Part shown: positions 20,505 to 30,845 of the stretch, piece by piece
Layout of the letters: each line of letters starts with the position of its first letter
How positions within the stretch are numbered: the first letter of the stretch is position 1
Notes under the pieces: generated by a model
What the model saw: only the letters and a program-made list of their open reading frames with translations
Told to the model about the DNA's origin: nothing
Databases searched by the model: none
Source of the DNA: Erwinia pyrifoliae DSM 12163
Lineage (GTDB): Bacteria; Pseudomonadota; Gammaproteobacteria; Enterobacterales; Enterobacteriaceae
DNA length: 55,252 nucleotides
Direction: 5' to 3'
NCBI RefSeq assembly: GCF_000026985.1
Contig: NC_017390.1
Coordinates: 3,684,441-3,739,692, forward strand
Program-made: the position numbers and the translations under genes

Positions 20505-20532
20505 GGCGCGCCAGCCTCTGTCGCGCCTTTTT
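20505..20532 (+). terminator. crp terminator
   Basis: GGCGCG (20505-20510) pairs with CGCGCC (20522-20527) and is followed by TTTTT, 16 bases after the crp stop. Confidence 0.8.
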
Positions 20533-20548
20533 CTATTTGGTGCGGCTG

Positions 20549-22627
20549 ATGTGGCGCAGAATCATTTATCAACCTGAAGTTAACTACGCACTGCGGCAAA
20601 CGCTGGTGCTGTGTTTGCCGGTTGCACTTGGCTGGCTGCTGGGAGATTTACAGAAAGGTCTGCTGTTCTCACTGGTTCCCGCCTGCTGCAACAATGCCGG
20701 GCTGGATACGCCGCATAAACACTTCTTTAAACGCCTGATGGTGGGCGGAGGCCTGTTCGCCGGCAGCAGTTTTATTATCCAGTATGCCGGCGCCCAGGGG
20801 ATCCCGCTGCCGCTGATCCTGCTGCTGATGGCGATGCTGCTGGGGGTTACCGGCGAGATCGGCCCGCTGCATGCCCGCCTGATGCCCGCCTCGCTGATTG
20901 CCGCCATCTTCACCCTTAGCCTCGCGGGGAAAGTGCCGATGTGGCAGCCTCCGTTACTGTATATCCTGGGCACCATCTGGTACGGCGTATTTAACTGGTT
21001 CTGGTTCTGGCTGTGGAAAGAGCAGCCGATGCGCGAAACGCTCAGCCTGCTATATCGCGAGCTGGCTGACTACTGCGAGGCAAAGTATCGCCATTTAAAT
21101 CAGTTGAACGATCCCTCAACCGCCATGCCGCCGCTGTTTGCCCGCCAGCAAAAGGCCGTCGACCTCATCACTACCTGTTACCAGCAAATTCATATGCTGG
21201 CAGCCAACCGCAACCAGCACTACCAGCCTTTGACGCGCGCTTTCCAGGTGGCGCTTGACCTGCAGGAGCACATCGCCGTCAGCCTGCATCAGCCGGAAGA
21301 CGTGCAAAAACTGGTGCGCCTGAGCCACGCCGAGGCGGTGATCCGCTGGAATGCGCAGCGTATCGCCGCCCGTCTGCGCGAGCTGGCTGACGATATCCTG
21401 TATCACCGCTTCCCCAAACGTTTTGAGATGGAGCAGCCGCTGGAAGCGCTGGAGAAGGTAGTCCATCAGCATCCGGATAATCCGGTCGGTCATTTTTGCT
21501 ACTACCATTTCAGCCGTATTGCGCGCGTGCTGCGCACTCAACGCCCGCTTTACCGCCGCGATTTGATGGCCGACCGTCAGCGCCGCCTGCCGCTGCTGCC
21601 GGCGCTGAAAAGCTACCTTTCGCTTAAATCTACCGCTTTGCGCACCGCCGCACGCTATGCGGTGATGTTGACCTTTGCCAGTACGCTGGCGCTGTTTTTG
21701 GCTATGCCGAAGCCGTACTGGATACTGATGACCATGATGTTTGTCAGCCTGAACGGCTACAGTGCCACCCGGGTGCGCATCCAGCACCGGGCGCTCGGCA
21801 CCCTGGCCGGGCTGGCGGTTGCCGCACTGGCCCTGCGCCTGCATGCTCCTGAGTCAATGACATTACTGGTGATGCTGGCCATCACCCTGGTCAGTTACCT
21901 GATTTTACGCAAGTTCTACGGTTGGGCGACGGTGGGCTTTACGGTAACGGCGGTTTATTCTCTCCAGCTTTTGTCGCTGAACGGGGAGAGCTTCTTATTG
22001 CCGCGCCTGCTCGATACGTTGATGGGCTGCCTGATTGCCTTTGGCGGCAACATCTGGCTGTGGCCGCAGTGGCAGAGCGGGCTGCTGCGCCAGAACGCAA
22101 ACGATGCGCTGGAGGCCTTTCAGGAAGCGTTGCAGATGTTGTTAGGCAATGAACAGGATGTCAGCAAGCTGGCGAACCAGCGTATTAAAGTCAATCAGGC
22201 GCATAACGCGCTGTATAACTCCCTGAATCAGGCGATGCAGGAGCCTGGCTTCAATTCCCGCTATTTGGCCGATATGAAACTGTGGGTTACCCACAGCCAG
22301 CTGATCGTTGAACATATTAATGCGATGACGATTATGGCGCGGGAACATACCATGCTCACCGCCTCGCTGGCGGAGCGCTATCTTCAGTCCTGCGAGATAG
22401 CCCTGCAACGTTGCCAGCAGCGGCTGGAATATGACGGGCCGGGTTCAAAAAGCAATGTGCTGGAGGCACCGGACAATTTCCAGCATGGCCCGGTGACCCT
22501 GCTGGAAGGTCACATCGAGCGTATTCTCGACCACCTTAACACCATGCACACCATTTCATCACTGGCCTGGAGCCAGCGCCCACATCATGGCCACTGGCTG
22601 TCACGTCGCTTGGGGAAATCGTCATAG
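20549..22627 (+). CDS. yhfK: YhfK family inner-membrane protein (FUSC domain)
   Basis: YhfK belongs to the FUSC (fusaric acid resistance/aromatic acid exporter-like) family, predicted to be an inner-membrane protein. The 692-residue protein has two membrane halves, about residues 15-145 and 385-515 (e.g. LLPRLLDTLMGCLIAFGGNI), each followed by a long cytosolic helical domain. ATG 20549 matches the MWRR start of E. coli; TTG 20537 is less likely. The substrate is unknown. It follows crp and is convergent with argD. Confidence 0.9.
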   Translation: MWRRIIYQPEVNYALRQTLVLCLPVALGWLLGDLQKGLLFSLVPACCNNAGLDTPHKHFFKRLMVGGGLFAGSSFIIQYAGAQGIPLPLILLLMAMLLGVTGEIGPLHARLMPASLIAAIFTLSLAGKVPMWQPPLLYILGTIWYGVFNWFWFWLWKEQPMRETLSLLYRELADYCEAKYRHLNQLNDPSTAMPPLFARQQKAVDLITTCYQQIHMLAANRNQHYQPLTRAFQVALDLQEHIAVSLHQPEDVQKLVRLSHAEAVIRWNAQRIAARLRELADDILYHRFPKRFEMEQPLEALEKVVHQHPDNPVGHFCYYHFSRIARVLRTQRPLYRRDLMADRQRRLPLLPALKSYLSLKSTALRTAARYAVMLTFASTLALFLAMPKPYWILMTMMFVSLNGYSATRVRIQHRALGTLAGLAVAALALRLHAPESMTLLVMLAITLVSYLILRKFYGWATVGFTVTAVYSLQLLSLNGESFLLPRLLDTLMGCLIAFGGNIWLWPQWQSGLLRQNANDALEAFQEALQMLLGNEQDVSKLANQRIKVNQAHNALYNSLNQAMQEPGFNSRYLADMKLWVTHSQLIVEHINAMTIMAREHTMLTASLAERYLQSCEIALQRCQQRLEYDGPGSKSNVLEAPDNFQHGPVTLLEGHIERILDHLNTMHTISSLAWSQRPHHGHWLSRRLGKSS

Positions 22628-22672
22628 CGGCAACCCGAATAAGCGGTCGCCGCACGGTTAGCGCACCGTCGC

Positions 22673-23890
<1,218 letters not shown>

Positions 23891-23911
23891 TCATTACCTC
23901 ACCGTTTAGTC

Positions 23912-23952
23912 TTTTCATACACATGAAAATATAGTCATAAAATATGCATAAA
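23912..23952 (-). promoter_or_regulatory. Tandem ArgR boxes upstream of argD
   Basis: TTTTCAT-ACAC-ATGAAAA (23912-23929) is a perfect 7-bp palindrome, and TCATAAAATATGCATAAA (23935-23952) is a second AT-rich imperfect palindrome, spaced five bases apart. Two adjacent 18-base boxes are the usual ArgR arrangement, and the site lies 22 bases before the argD start. Confidence 0.6.
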
Positions 23953-23976
23953 AAGTCAGAAAAAGGCAAACATTAA

Positions 23977-24555
23977 TCAGCGTTTAAGAAAATTAGCCAG
24001 CAGCTGATGCCCCTGCTCGCTCAGAATGCTTTCCGGATGGAACTGCACCCCTTCCAGCGCCAGCGTACGGTGACGAAAACCCATAATTTCGTCCGGCTGG
24101 CCGTCATCACGCAGCGTCCAGGCGGTGAGTTCAAATGCAGCAGGCAGGCTGTCTGCCGCCACGATCAGCGAGTGATAGCGCGTGACCGTCAACGGATGGT
24201 TGAGGCCGGCAAATACGCCAGCATCGTTATGCTCAATCGCCGAGGTTTTACCGTGCATCACCCTTCGTGCCCGTTCAACACGCGCGCCAAATGCCTGGGC
24301 AATGGCCTGATGCCCAAGGCAAACACCGAGGATCGGCAACTGGCCAGCAAAATGACGGATGGCATCCACCGAGATCCCCGCTTCGTTCGGGGTACAGGGG
24401 CCGGGGGAAATCACCAGCTGGTCGGGGGCCAGCTCGGCGATACCCGCCAGGGTAATCTCGTCGTTGCGCCGCACGCATACTTCAGCGCCCAGCTCGGAAA
24501 AATATTGGTAGAGATTCCAGGTGAAGGAGTCGTAGTTATCGATAAGCAGCAGCAT
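23977..24555 (-). CDS. pabA: Aminodeoxychorismate synthase component II (glutamine amidotransferase)
   Basis: PabA supplies ammonia from glutamine to PabB for 4-amino-4-deoxychorismate, the folate precursor. The 192-residue class-I amidotransferase has the oxyanion segment [11 protein letters not shown], the nucleophile Cys in [16 protein letters not shown] and the His-Glu pair in [13 protein letters not shown]. It lies directly between ppiA and argD, whereas E. coli has fic and yhfG between ppiA and pabA. Confidence 0.95.
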   Translation of the reverse strand: MLLLIDNYDSFTWNLYQYFSELGAEVCVRRNDEITLAGIAELAPDQLVISPGPCTPNEAGISVDAIRHFAGQLPILGVCLGHQAIAQAFGARVERARRVMHGKTSAIEHNDAGVFAGLNHPLTVTRYHSLIVAADSLPAAFELTAWTLRDDGQPDEIMGFRHRTLALEGVQFHPESILSEQGHQLLANFLKR

Positions 24556-24570
24556 GATCGGTCCGTTACG

Positions 24571-24591
24571 CCCGGGCCAGGGCGGCCCGGG
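24571..24591 (-). terminator. Strong GC hairpin between ppiA and pabA
   Basis: CCCGGGCC (24571-24578) pairs perfectly with GGCCCGGG (24584-24591) around a five-base loop in the 57-base gap after ppiA. No T-run follows, so it may attenuate rather than fully stop transcription into pabA. Confidence 0.55.
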
Positions 24592-24612
24592 TCAGAGAAA
24601 GCAGTCAGTTAA

Positions 24613-25185
24613 TTATGGCAGCACTTTCGCCGACAGAATAACAACCGGCGTCACCGGGACATTCTGGTAAGGACCGAAGGTTTTAGTCTGGACCTGGGCA
24701 ATTTTGTCCGCTACGTCCATACCCTTCACCACTTTACCAAATACCGCATAGCCAAAATCACGCTGGCCGTGATCGAGGAAGGCATTGTCCGCCACGTTGA
24801 TAAAGAACTGGCTGGTGGCGCTGTCCTTCTCTGCGGTACGCGCCATGGAGAGGGTGCCGCGTTTGTTCAGCAGCCCGTTATCTGCCTCATTTTTGATCGG
24901 CGCACCTGGCTGCTTCTGCTGCATATCGGCAGTGAAACCGCCACCCTGCAACATAAAGCCGGGGATCACACGATGGAAAATTGTGTTGTTGTAGAAGCCG
25001 TTGTTGACATAATCCACAAAGTTTTTCACCGAAACCGGTGCTTTCTGGTTATTCAGTTCCAGTTCAATATTGCCCGCTGAAGTGGTCAGCAGCACATGCG
25101 CATCTCCCTTAGCGGCAAGAGCGGAGACAGAGATCGAAGACAGGGCGAGAACTGTCGCCACTGCGGTCAAAGTGCGTTTCAACAT
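24613..25185 (-). CDS. ppiA: Periplasmic peptidyl-prolyl isomerase A (cyclophilin)
   Basis: PpiA is the periplasmic cyclophilin. The 190-residue protein has a signal peptide [20 protein letters not shown] ending [11 protein letters not shown], then a cyclophilin domain with [20 protein letters not shown] (catalytic Arg) and [12 protein letters not shown]. It is divergent from tsgA and upstream of pabA. Confidence 0.95.
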   Translation of the reverse strand: MLKRTLTAVATVLALSSISVSALAAKGDAHVLLTTSAGNIELELNNQKAPVSVKNFVDYVNNGFYNNTIFHRVIPGFMLQGGGFTADMQQKQPGAPIKNEADNGLLNKRGTLSMARTAEKDSATSQFFINVADNAFLDHGQRDFGYAVFGKVVKGMDVADKIAQVQTKTFGPYQNVPVTPVVILSAKVLP

Positions 25186-25460
25186 GAAAAAATCCTTACT
25201 GAGGGCAACAAATCATAGAATCAATAATGATTGTAAAGAGGCACTCACCAACGCGCCAGCGCTTTACCGTTATTTACCAGCGGTACGATAAAAGCAAACG
25301 TTATCTTCGCCGGGAAAACAGTGACCTTAATCACGTTATGGATGAAATATGAAAAAAAATATTTCAGTAAAGATTTAAGCAGATCACTATTATCGTTAAA
25401 CTTCCCCGGTCCCCCACAGGCATTCCGCCTGCAAAACTTCTTTCTCAACAGGTTTCCACT

Positions 25461-26642
25461 ATGACAAATCGCGATCGCATTGGGCTTACCTGGATCAGCT
25501 TCTTCTCCTACGCGTTGACCGGTGCAGTGGTTATCGTTACCGGTATGGTTCTGGAGAATATAGCGGCTTACTTCCAGCTGCCCGTTGCTCAGATGAGCAA
25601 TACTTTTACCTTTCTCAATGCCGGTATTCTGCTGGCGGTGTTTCTCAACGCCTGGCTGATGGAAATCGTGCCGCTCAAGCGCCAGATCATTTTCGGCTTT
25701 GTGCTGATGGTGCTGGCGATACTCGGCCTGATGAACAGTCACAGCCTCGGCGTATTCTCCCTGTGTATGTTTGTACTGGGGGTAGTCAGCGGCATTACCA
25801 TGTCGATCGGTACTTTCCTCATTACTCACCTGTATGAAGGACGTCAACGCGGTTCACGCCTGCTGTTTACCGACTCGTTTTTCAGCATGGCCGGAACCCT
25901 GTTCCCAATTATTGCCGCCGCTATTCTGGCAAGATCGCTGCCGTGGTACTGGGTGTACGCCTGTATCGGGGTTATCTATGTGGCGATTTTCATTCTGGCG
26001 CTGTGCTTTGAATTCCCGCAGTTGGGCAAAAAAGCCGTCCAGGGGCCGGTAGCGAAAGAGAAATGGGGCATGGGCGTGGCGCTGCTCGCCGTGGCGGCTT
26101 TGTGCTATATCCTCGGCCAGCTGGGCTTTATCGGCTGGGTGCCGCAGTACGCGACCAAAAATATGGGCCTGAACATTACCGAGGCCGGTAGCGTTGTCGG
26201 TCATTTCTGGACCGCTTATATGGTTGGGATGTGGGCGTTCAGCGCCATTCTGCGCTTCTTCGATCCACAGCGTATTGTCACCGTGCTGGCGCTGATCTCA
26301 ACCCTGCTGATGTACTGGTTTATCAACACCACCGATGCGTCCATGCTGAAATGGATTATGATGAGCCTGGGCTTCTTTTCCAGCGCCATTTACACCACTA
26401 TCATTACCCTCGGTTCCCTGCAAACTAAGGTCTCTTCACCGAAACTGGTGAACTTTATCCTGACCTGCGGCACCATCGGCACCATGTTGACCTTTGTGGT
26501 CACCGGCCCCATCGTCGATAAAGCCGGCATCCACGCGGCGCTGGCTACCACCAACGGCCTGTATGCCGTGGTGTTCCTGATGTGCCTGCTGCTGGGCTTC
26601 GTCAGCAAGCACAAGCAGCACGGACATATGGATACGCATTGA
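25461..26642 (+). CDS. tsgA: TsgA-type MFS transporter
   Basis: TsgA is a twelve-segment major facilitator protein of the FucP/sugar branch; its substrate is unknown and in Salmonella it is linked to tellurite/selenite response by an old mutant screen. The 393-residue protein has hydrophobic helices throughout, beginning [20 protein letters not shown], and ends in a short charged tail ([11 protein letters not shown]). In E. coli it is followed by nirBDC-cysG; here it is followed by accessory genes. Confidence 0.93.
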   Translation: MTNRDRIGLTWISFFSYALTGAVVIVTGMVLENIAAYFQLPVAQMSNTFTFLNAGILLAVFLNAWLMEIVPLKRQIIFGFVLMVLAILGLMNSHSLGVFSLCMFVLGVVSGITMSIGTFLITHLYEGRQRGSRLLFTDSFFSMAGTLFPIIAAAILARSLPWYWVYACIGVIYVAIFILALCFEFPQLGKKAVQGPVAKEKWGMGVALLAVAALCYILGQLGFIGWVPQYATKNMGLNITEAGSVVGHFWTAYMVGMWAFSAILRFFDPQRIVTVLALISTLLMYWFINTTDASMLKWIMMSLGFFSSAIYTTIITLGSLQTKVSSPKLVNFILTCGTIGTMLTFVVTGPIVDKAGIHAALATTNGLYAVVFLMCLLLGFVSKHKQHGHMDTH

Positions 26643-26692
26643 CGGAAAAACCGTTCTGAACTGATGCCAACCGGCAGAAAGAACCGGGCGTG

Positions 26693-26712
26693 AGCCGCCT
26701 GACAGGGCGGCT
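26693..26712 (+). terminator. Probable tsgA terminator hairpin
   Basis: AGCCGCC (26693-26699) and GGCGGCT (26706-26712) pair perfectly around a six-base loop, 50 bases past the tsgA stop; only a short TT follows the stem. Confidence 0.45.
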
Positions 26713-26977
26713 TGACGAGATGGTACCCCCTCTCTGTGAGGAGTACGCTGACGGGGGGTCTATTTTAGAAGCAGTCAGTATGCAAAACGTCACGCTTATC
26801 GGTATTTTGCCCGGTAAACATTTCTTCCAACCCGCTATCAGCTAAAAGGGGAAACGCACTGTCAATGCAAGGCTGCATTCATGTACATATAAACAGATAG
26901 TTTTATGTTAGTTGTAGAACCATTGCCTTATAATGTTTCCCGCGTCTAAGAAGATTTTTTTACCAAGGAAATATTAT

Positions 26978-27007
26978 ATGATAAGTGCCAAAAAGCTGGC
27001 GAATTAA
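26978..27007 (+). CDS. Nine-codon leader MISAKKLAN in frame with the next gene
   Basis: ATG at 26978 follows CCAAGGAAAT, the only good ribosome-binding site in the region. It reads nine codons and meets TAA at 27005-27007, directly followed by the ATG of the 172-residue gene in the same frame. Two readings fit: a real leader peptide with reinitiation, or the original N-terminus of the downstream gene cut off by a nonsense mutation. The sequence alone cannot decide. Confidence 0.4.
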   Translation: MISAKKLAN

Positions 27008-27526
27008 ATGGCTGATGCCATTCACATTGATAGCAATTTATTTCGTGCATTTCTTGGCGGTTTTGTAAATCTACCCGTGGACTTTTGCTATCTGGGTCGG
27101 GATTTTTTAGATACCGAAAATAGAACGATACATTCTTATGACAAAGAAAGAATGATCAAAATGATAAAGAGTGGTATGGCCTCAAGACAGAACCTTGAAA
27201 AGGTAATACGTCTTTTTGTCGACAACTTTATCCAGCGAGTCAATTTTCAAAAAGTAAAGGAGTTGTCTACCAAAGCTGGGGGACATTTCTTGGGTAAAAT
27301 GGCTTTCAACCAATTGGCTGCTGCTAACATGGGCTATATTCTCTCTTCTAAACTCATCCCCAGATTAGCATCAGGTATGGCCATAGGAAGTCTCCTTTCC
27401 GTGGGGGCTGCAATGTCTCGTTCTGTGTATGTATCCAGAAACTTAATGACACGTAACCCCTCTGCCTACAATATGTTAAGGCGCATGGGCGATCTGGATC
27501 TCCTTTACTTTATGGTTGCCGAATAA
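27008..27526 (+). CDS. Hypothetical protein, AT-rich accessory gene with hydrophobic Gly-rich segment
   Basis: This 172-residue protein is not recognised. Residues 1-95 are mixed polar and charged (LGRDFLDTENRTIHSYDKER); residues about 100-136 are hydrophobic and rich in Gly, Ala and Ser (NMGYILSSKLIPRLASGMAI, then GSLLSVGAAMS), long enough to enter a membrane; the tail ends GDLDLLYFMVAE. Its first three 60-base lines contain 23, 23 and 19 G+C, near 36%, against 60% in a tsgA line nearby, so it is probably horizontally acquired. ATG 27008 has no Shine-Dalgarno of its own. An effector or toxin role is speculation; a membrane-active protein is the most that is visible. Confidence 0.6.
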   Translation: MADAIHIDSNLFRAFLGGFVNLPVDFCYLGRDFLDTENRTIHSYDKERMIKMIKSGMASRQNLEKVIRLFVDNFIQRVNFQKVKELSTKAGGHFLGKMAFNQLAAANMGYILSSKLIPRLASGMAIGSLLSVGAAMSRSVYVSRNLMTRNPSAYNMLRRMGDLDLLYFMVAE

Positions 27527-27618
27527 ACCAGACCCTTTGAAGATGCCGTCGCCTTATCCTTTACAGATCACAACAAATTCCATCAAACATGCTGTTATTT
27601 TTTTGAGAGAATTGATAT

Positions 27619-27840
27619 ATGAAGAGAGTATTACTGGCCGGATTGTCACGAATAATCCAGGGGGTTGGTATTGGCGTATGTGGGCTATCATTAATTTATA
27701 TGGGATGGTTTTTATTTTTCTCTTGCAGTGAAGACAAATACTACCTTGCGGCCGTTTCAATTATTGGGCTAGTCCCCGGTTATTATATCTTTAAGTTCGC
27801 TGTGCGAAAAATCTATGATGAGAGTCCCAGCGACTGGTGA
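27619..27840 (+). CDS. Hypothetical small membrane protein, two transmembrane helices
   Basis: This is a 73-residue protein starting MKRVLLAGLSRIIQGVGIGV, with two hydrophobic helices (about residues 11-33 and 42-60) separated by a short polar loop SEDKYY, and a charged C-terminal tail. It follows the 172-residue gene by 92 bases on the same strand and is similarly AT-rich. Small two-helix proteins next to a membrane-active protein are often immunity or antitoxin factors; this is inference from layout only. A GAGAGA stretch about 11 bases upstream is a weak ribosome-binding site. An overlapping frame at 27543-27731 is a less likely alternative. Confidence 0.55.
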   Translation: MKRVLLAGLSRIIQGVGIGVCGLSLIYMGWFLFFSCSEDKYYLAAVSIIGLVPGYYIFKFAVRKIYDESPSDW

Positions 27841-27938
27841 TTCCAGTGCCGATGAATTAGCCATAACATCCGCTTGCTGCACATGCGCTGAGCCAGGCAA
27901 ATGCCACTGCCGCCTTTTTATCTGCCTCACCCATCCAC

Positions 27939-29216
27939 TCAGCGCATGAAATCAACCGGTTCACTGCTGTCCAGATGAATCTGGCTGACCGCTGGTTGCG
28001 TTTCCGCTATCACCCGCCCGTGGCGAAGGGAATAACGCACCGGCACCTGACGGCGCAAGGCATCGAACCCGCTTTCAGCGGGCAGGATCACCAGACTGGC
28101 GCTGTTGCCGACCTGAATACCGTAATCGGTTAGCTGCAAGGTTCTGGCGCTGTGGGTGGTGATCAGATTGATCCCGGCATCCAGCTGCTGATAACCCATT
28201 AGCTGGCAGACGTGCAGCCCCATATGCAGCACCTGCAACATATTGGCGGTGCCGAGCGGATACCAGGGGTCGAATACATCGTCATGACCAAAGCAGACGT
28301 TGATATCCGCTGCCAGCATCTCTTTCACCCGGGTTATTCCACGGCGTTTCGGATAGCTGTCAAAACGCCCCTGCAGATGGATATTCACCAGAGGGTTAGC
28401 GACAAAGTTAATACCGGACAGCTTCAGCAGGCGAAACAGGCGCGAAGTGTAGGCTCCGTTGTAGGAGTGCATCGCCGTCGTGTGGCTGGCGGTGACGCGC
28501 GCGCCCATCTTTTCACGATGCGCCAGCGCGGCCACGGTTTCGACAAAGCGTGACTGTTCATCGTCGATCTCGTCGCAGTGTACGTCCACCATACGTTGAT
28601 ACTTCTGCGCCAGCGCAAAAGTTTTGTGCAGCGACTCAACGCCATATTCGCGGGTAAACTCAAAATGCGGGATGGCCCCGACCACATCAGCCCCCAGCAA
28701 TAACGCCTGTTCCAGCAAGGCTTCGCCATCTGGATAGGAGAGAATGCCCTCCTGCGGGAATGCCACCAGCTGGATATCCACCCAGGGAGCCATCTCCTGT
28801 TTCACCTCGATCATGGCTTTCAGCGCGGTCAGCGTTGGGTCAGAAACATCAATATGGGTGCGCACATGCTGAATACCATTGGCAATCTGCCACTTTAACG
28901 TCTGCTTTGCGCGCCGCTTGACGTCGTCATGGCTTAACAGCGCCTTGCGTTCTGCCCAGCGTTCTATCCCTTCAAACAGCGTACCCGACTGGTTCCAGGC
29001 CGGTTCACCGGCGGTCTGGGTGGTATCGAGGTGAATATGAGGCTCAATGAATGGAGGTATTGCCAGCCCGCCTTCGGCATCCAGCGCGCTACCCGCCGCG
29101 CAAAGGTGCGGCTGCGGCGCGATTTGCGCGATTTTGCCTTGATGGATCTCAATCTGCCAAAGTCCATCACGCCCGGGCAGACGGAGCTGATTGATCCATT
29201 TTAATTCTGGCTGCAT
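27939..29216 (-). CDS. codA: Cytosine deaminase
   Basis: CodA hydrolyses cytosine to uracil and ammonia in pyrimidine salvage. The 425-residue protein is an amidohydrolase with [13 protein letters not shown] (metal histidines), [32 protein letters not shown] and [13 protein letters not shown] (metal aspartate). ATG 29216, preceded by a GGGGG-rich ribosome-binding site, is chosen because the family start aligns there; a longer upstream frame is not conserved. The permease gene codB, its usual partner, is absent, so cytosine must enter by another route or arise internally. Confidence 0.95.
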   Translation of the reverse strand: MQPELKWINQLRLPGRDGLWQIEIHQGKIAQIAPQPHLCAAGSALDAEGGLAIPPFIEPHIHLDTTQTAGEPAWNQSGTLFEGIERWAERKALLSHDDVKRRAKQTLKWQIANGIQHVRTHIDVSDPTLTALKAMIEVKQEMAPWVDIQLVAFPQEGILSYPDGEALLEQALLLGADVVGAIPHFEFTREYGVESLHKTFALAQKYQRMVDVHCDEIDDEQSRFVETVAALAHREKMGARVTASHTTAMHSYNGAYTSRLFRLLKLSGINFVANPLVNIHLQGRFDSYPKRRGITRVKEMLAADINVCFGHDDVFDPWYPLGTANMLQVLHMGLHVCQLMGYQQLDAGINLITTHSARTLQLTDYGIQVGNSASLVILPAESGFDALRRQVPVRYSLRHGRVIAETQPAVSQIHLDSSEPVDFMR

Positions 29217-29351
29217 ACAACCCCCTACGTTATAAATAAGATGCTCTGTTGATCGTGGCCTTGATCGCGGGAGCCAATGCCGGATGATAAACAGACTGAG
29301 CGCCTTCATGCTCCCACTCTGATGCAACTCACTGACCGCAAGGAAGAAACC

Positions 29352-29795
29352 ATGATAAAATTAATACTCGCCAGCCTGCTGGTTAGCCAGCCGCTGCTGG
29401 CTGCAACGCCCGACTATAGCAGCTTGCAGGGCATCTGGCAGGTTGAAGCCGTCAAGGTGGTTGACAGCCCGGTGCAGGCAGTAGTGGATAACGATCCGCA
29501 GTATATGGGCGCAGAAGTCACATTTTCAGCTAATAACATCGTGTGGAATAAAGGCACGCCGCAGCGACCGATCGATCCGACTATCGATAACTGCCAGCAA
29601 AAGCCTACGCTGACTGCGGCCGGGAACAACGATCCCGAACAGGGCTATCAGGTTACAGGAGGGTTTAATGTGCTGTGCGGTGCAGAACCCTGGGGGCCAG
29701 GAGCGGTCGTCACACCGCCACAGAAAGGCAAGATGACGCTGTACTGGTATGACGGAGCGATCCTGTCACTCAAGAAGGTGATGACACAATCATAG
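29352..29795 (+). CDS. Small secreted hypothetical protein
   Basis: This 147-residue protein has a clear signal peptide ([17 protein letters not shown], cleavage before ATPDYSS), so it is likely periplasmic. It contains two cysteines (TIDNCQQK and NVLCGAEP) that could form a disulfide, and repeated aromatic residues such as [11 protein letters not shown] and [10 protein letters not shown], consistent with a small beta-fold. The family is not recognised. ATG 29352 follows AAGGAAGAAACC, an excellent ribosome-binding site. It is divergent from codA and convergent with trpS. Confidence 0.75.
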   Translation: MIKLILASLLVSQPLLAATPDYSSLQGIWQVEAVKVVDSPVQAVVDNDPQYMGAEVTFSANNIVWNKGTPQRPIDPTIDNCQQKPTLTAAGNNDPEQGYQVTGGFNVLCGAEPWGPGAVVTPPQKGKMTLYWYDGAILSLKKVMTQS

Positions 29796-29803
29796 CAACC
29801 AAA

Positions 29804-29831
29804 GCGGCAGACCTTGTTTCCGGTCCGCCGC
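29804..29831. terminator. Hairpin between the secreted-protein gene and trpS
   Basis: GCGGC-A-GACC (29804-29813) pairs with GGTC-C-GCCGC (29822-29831), nine pairs and one mismatch around an eight-base loop, in the 45-base gap between convergent genes. On the minus strand TTTGGTT follows, so it likely ends the trpS operon. Confidence 0.6.
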
Positions 29832-29840
29832 GCAAAGCCA

Positions 29841-30845
29841 TTATGGCTGGGCGACGAAGCCGATAGCCTGGTAAACCTTCTTCAGCGTTTCCTGCGCCTG
29901 AGCGCGGGCTTTCTGCGCACCTTCGCGCATCACCTGCTCAAGGAAAGCTTCATCGTTACGGTAACGGTGATAACGCTCCTGAAGCTCGCTCAACATGCCG
30001 GAAACCGCCTCTGCTACTGCGCCTTTCAGATGTCCATACATCTGACCCGCGAACTGCTGTTCCAGTGCGGCTATCGGCGTTCCGGTCACGCCCGACAAGA
30101 TATCCAGCAGGTTGGCAATGCCGGGTTTCTCTTTGACATCGTAGCGCACCACCGGTGGCTCATCGCCGTCGGTCATCGCACGTTTAATTTTTTTCACCAC
30201 CGACTTCGGATCTTCCAGCAGGCCGATAACGTTATTGCGGTTATCATCGGACTTGGACATTTTTTTGGTCGGCTCCAGCAGCGACATCACGCGCGCACCG
30301 GATTTCGGAATAAACGGCTCTGGCACTTTGAAGATCTCGCCATACAGCGCGTTAAAGCGTGAAGCCACATCACGGCTCAGTTCCAGATGCTGTTTCTGAT
30401 CTTCACCTACCGGCACCTGGGTGGTCTGGTAGAGCAGGATATCCGCCGCCATCAGCACCGGATAGTCAAACAGACCGGCGTTGATGTTTTCTTCATAGCG
30501 CGCCGACTTGTCTTTGAACTGAGTCATGCGGCTCAGTTCACCGAAATAGGTGTAACAGTTAAGGATCCAGCCAAGCTGGGCATGTTCAGGTACGTGCGAC
30601 TGAACAAAAATGGTGCTTTTCTGTGGGTCGATACCGCATGCCAGGTAAAGCGCCAGCGTATCCAGCGTCGCCTTACGCAGCGCCACCGGATCCTGGCGCA
30701 CGGTGATGGCGTGTAGATCGACAATGCAGTAAATGCAGTGATAGTCATCCTGCATCTGTACCCACTGACGCAGCGCACCCATATAGTTGCCAATGGTCAG
30801 TTCACCTGAAGGCTGTGCGCCGCTAAATACGATGGGTTTACTCAT
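29841..30845 (-). CDS. trpS: Tryptophanyl-tRNA synthetase
   Basis: TrpRS attaches tryptophan to tRNA-Trp. The 334-residue class-I enzyme has the HIGH-equivalent TIGNYMGAL within [16 protein letters not shown] and the KMSKS loop KKMSKSDDN. It is the last gene of the long aroK-aroB-damX-dam-rpe-gph-trpS operon and overlaps gph by eight bases. Confidence 0.97.
   Translation of the reverse strand: MSKPIVFSGAQPSGELTIGNYMGALRQWVQMQDDYHCIYCIVDLHAITVRQDPVALRKATLDTLALYLACGIDPQKSTIFVQSHVPEHAQLGWILNCYTYFGELSRMTQFKDKSARYEENINAGLFDYPVLMAADILLYQTTQVPVGEDQKQHLELSRDVASRFNALYGEIFKVPEPFIPKSGARVMSLLEPTKKMSKSDDNRNNVIGLLEDPKSVVKKIKRAMTDGDEPPVVRYDVKEKPGIANLLDILSGVTGTPIAALEQQFAGQMYGHLKGAVAEAVSGMLSELQERYHRYRNDEAFLEQVMREGAQKARAQAQETLKKVYQAIGFVAQP

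Larger units (their letters stand above)
26643..27007 (+). other. Intergenic region at the start of the accessory segment
   Basis: This 365-base stretch holds a probable tsgA terminator (AGCCGCC 26693-26699 with GGCGGCT 26706-26712), a larger stem (ACCCCC 26735-26740 with GGGGGT 26754-26759) and, near the cassette, an exact TATAAT (26929-26934) without a convincing -35 box. Base composition falls from GC-rich in tsgA to AT-rich toward 27 kb. No ORF other than the nine-codon leader (26978-27007) was accepted. Confidence 0.6.

Noticed and set aside
27543..27731. Alternative frame MPSPYPLQITTNSIK overlapping the 73-residue cassette gene
   Set aside because: Overlaps in another frame, has a less coherent membrane pattern and no better ribosome-binding site; cannot be fully excluded.
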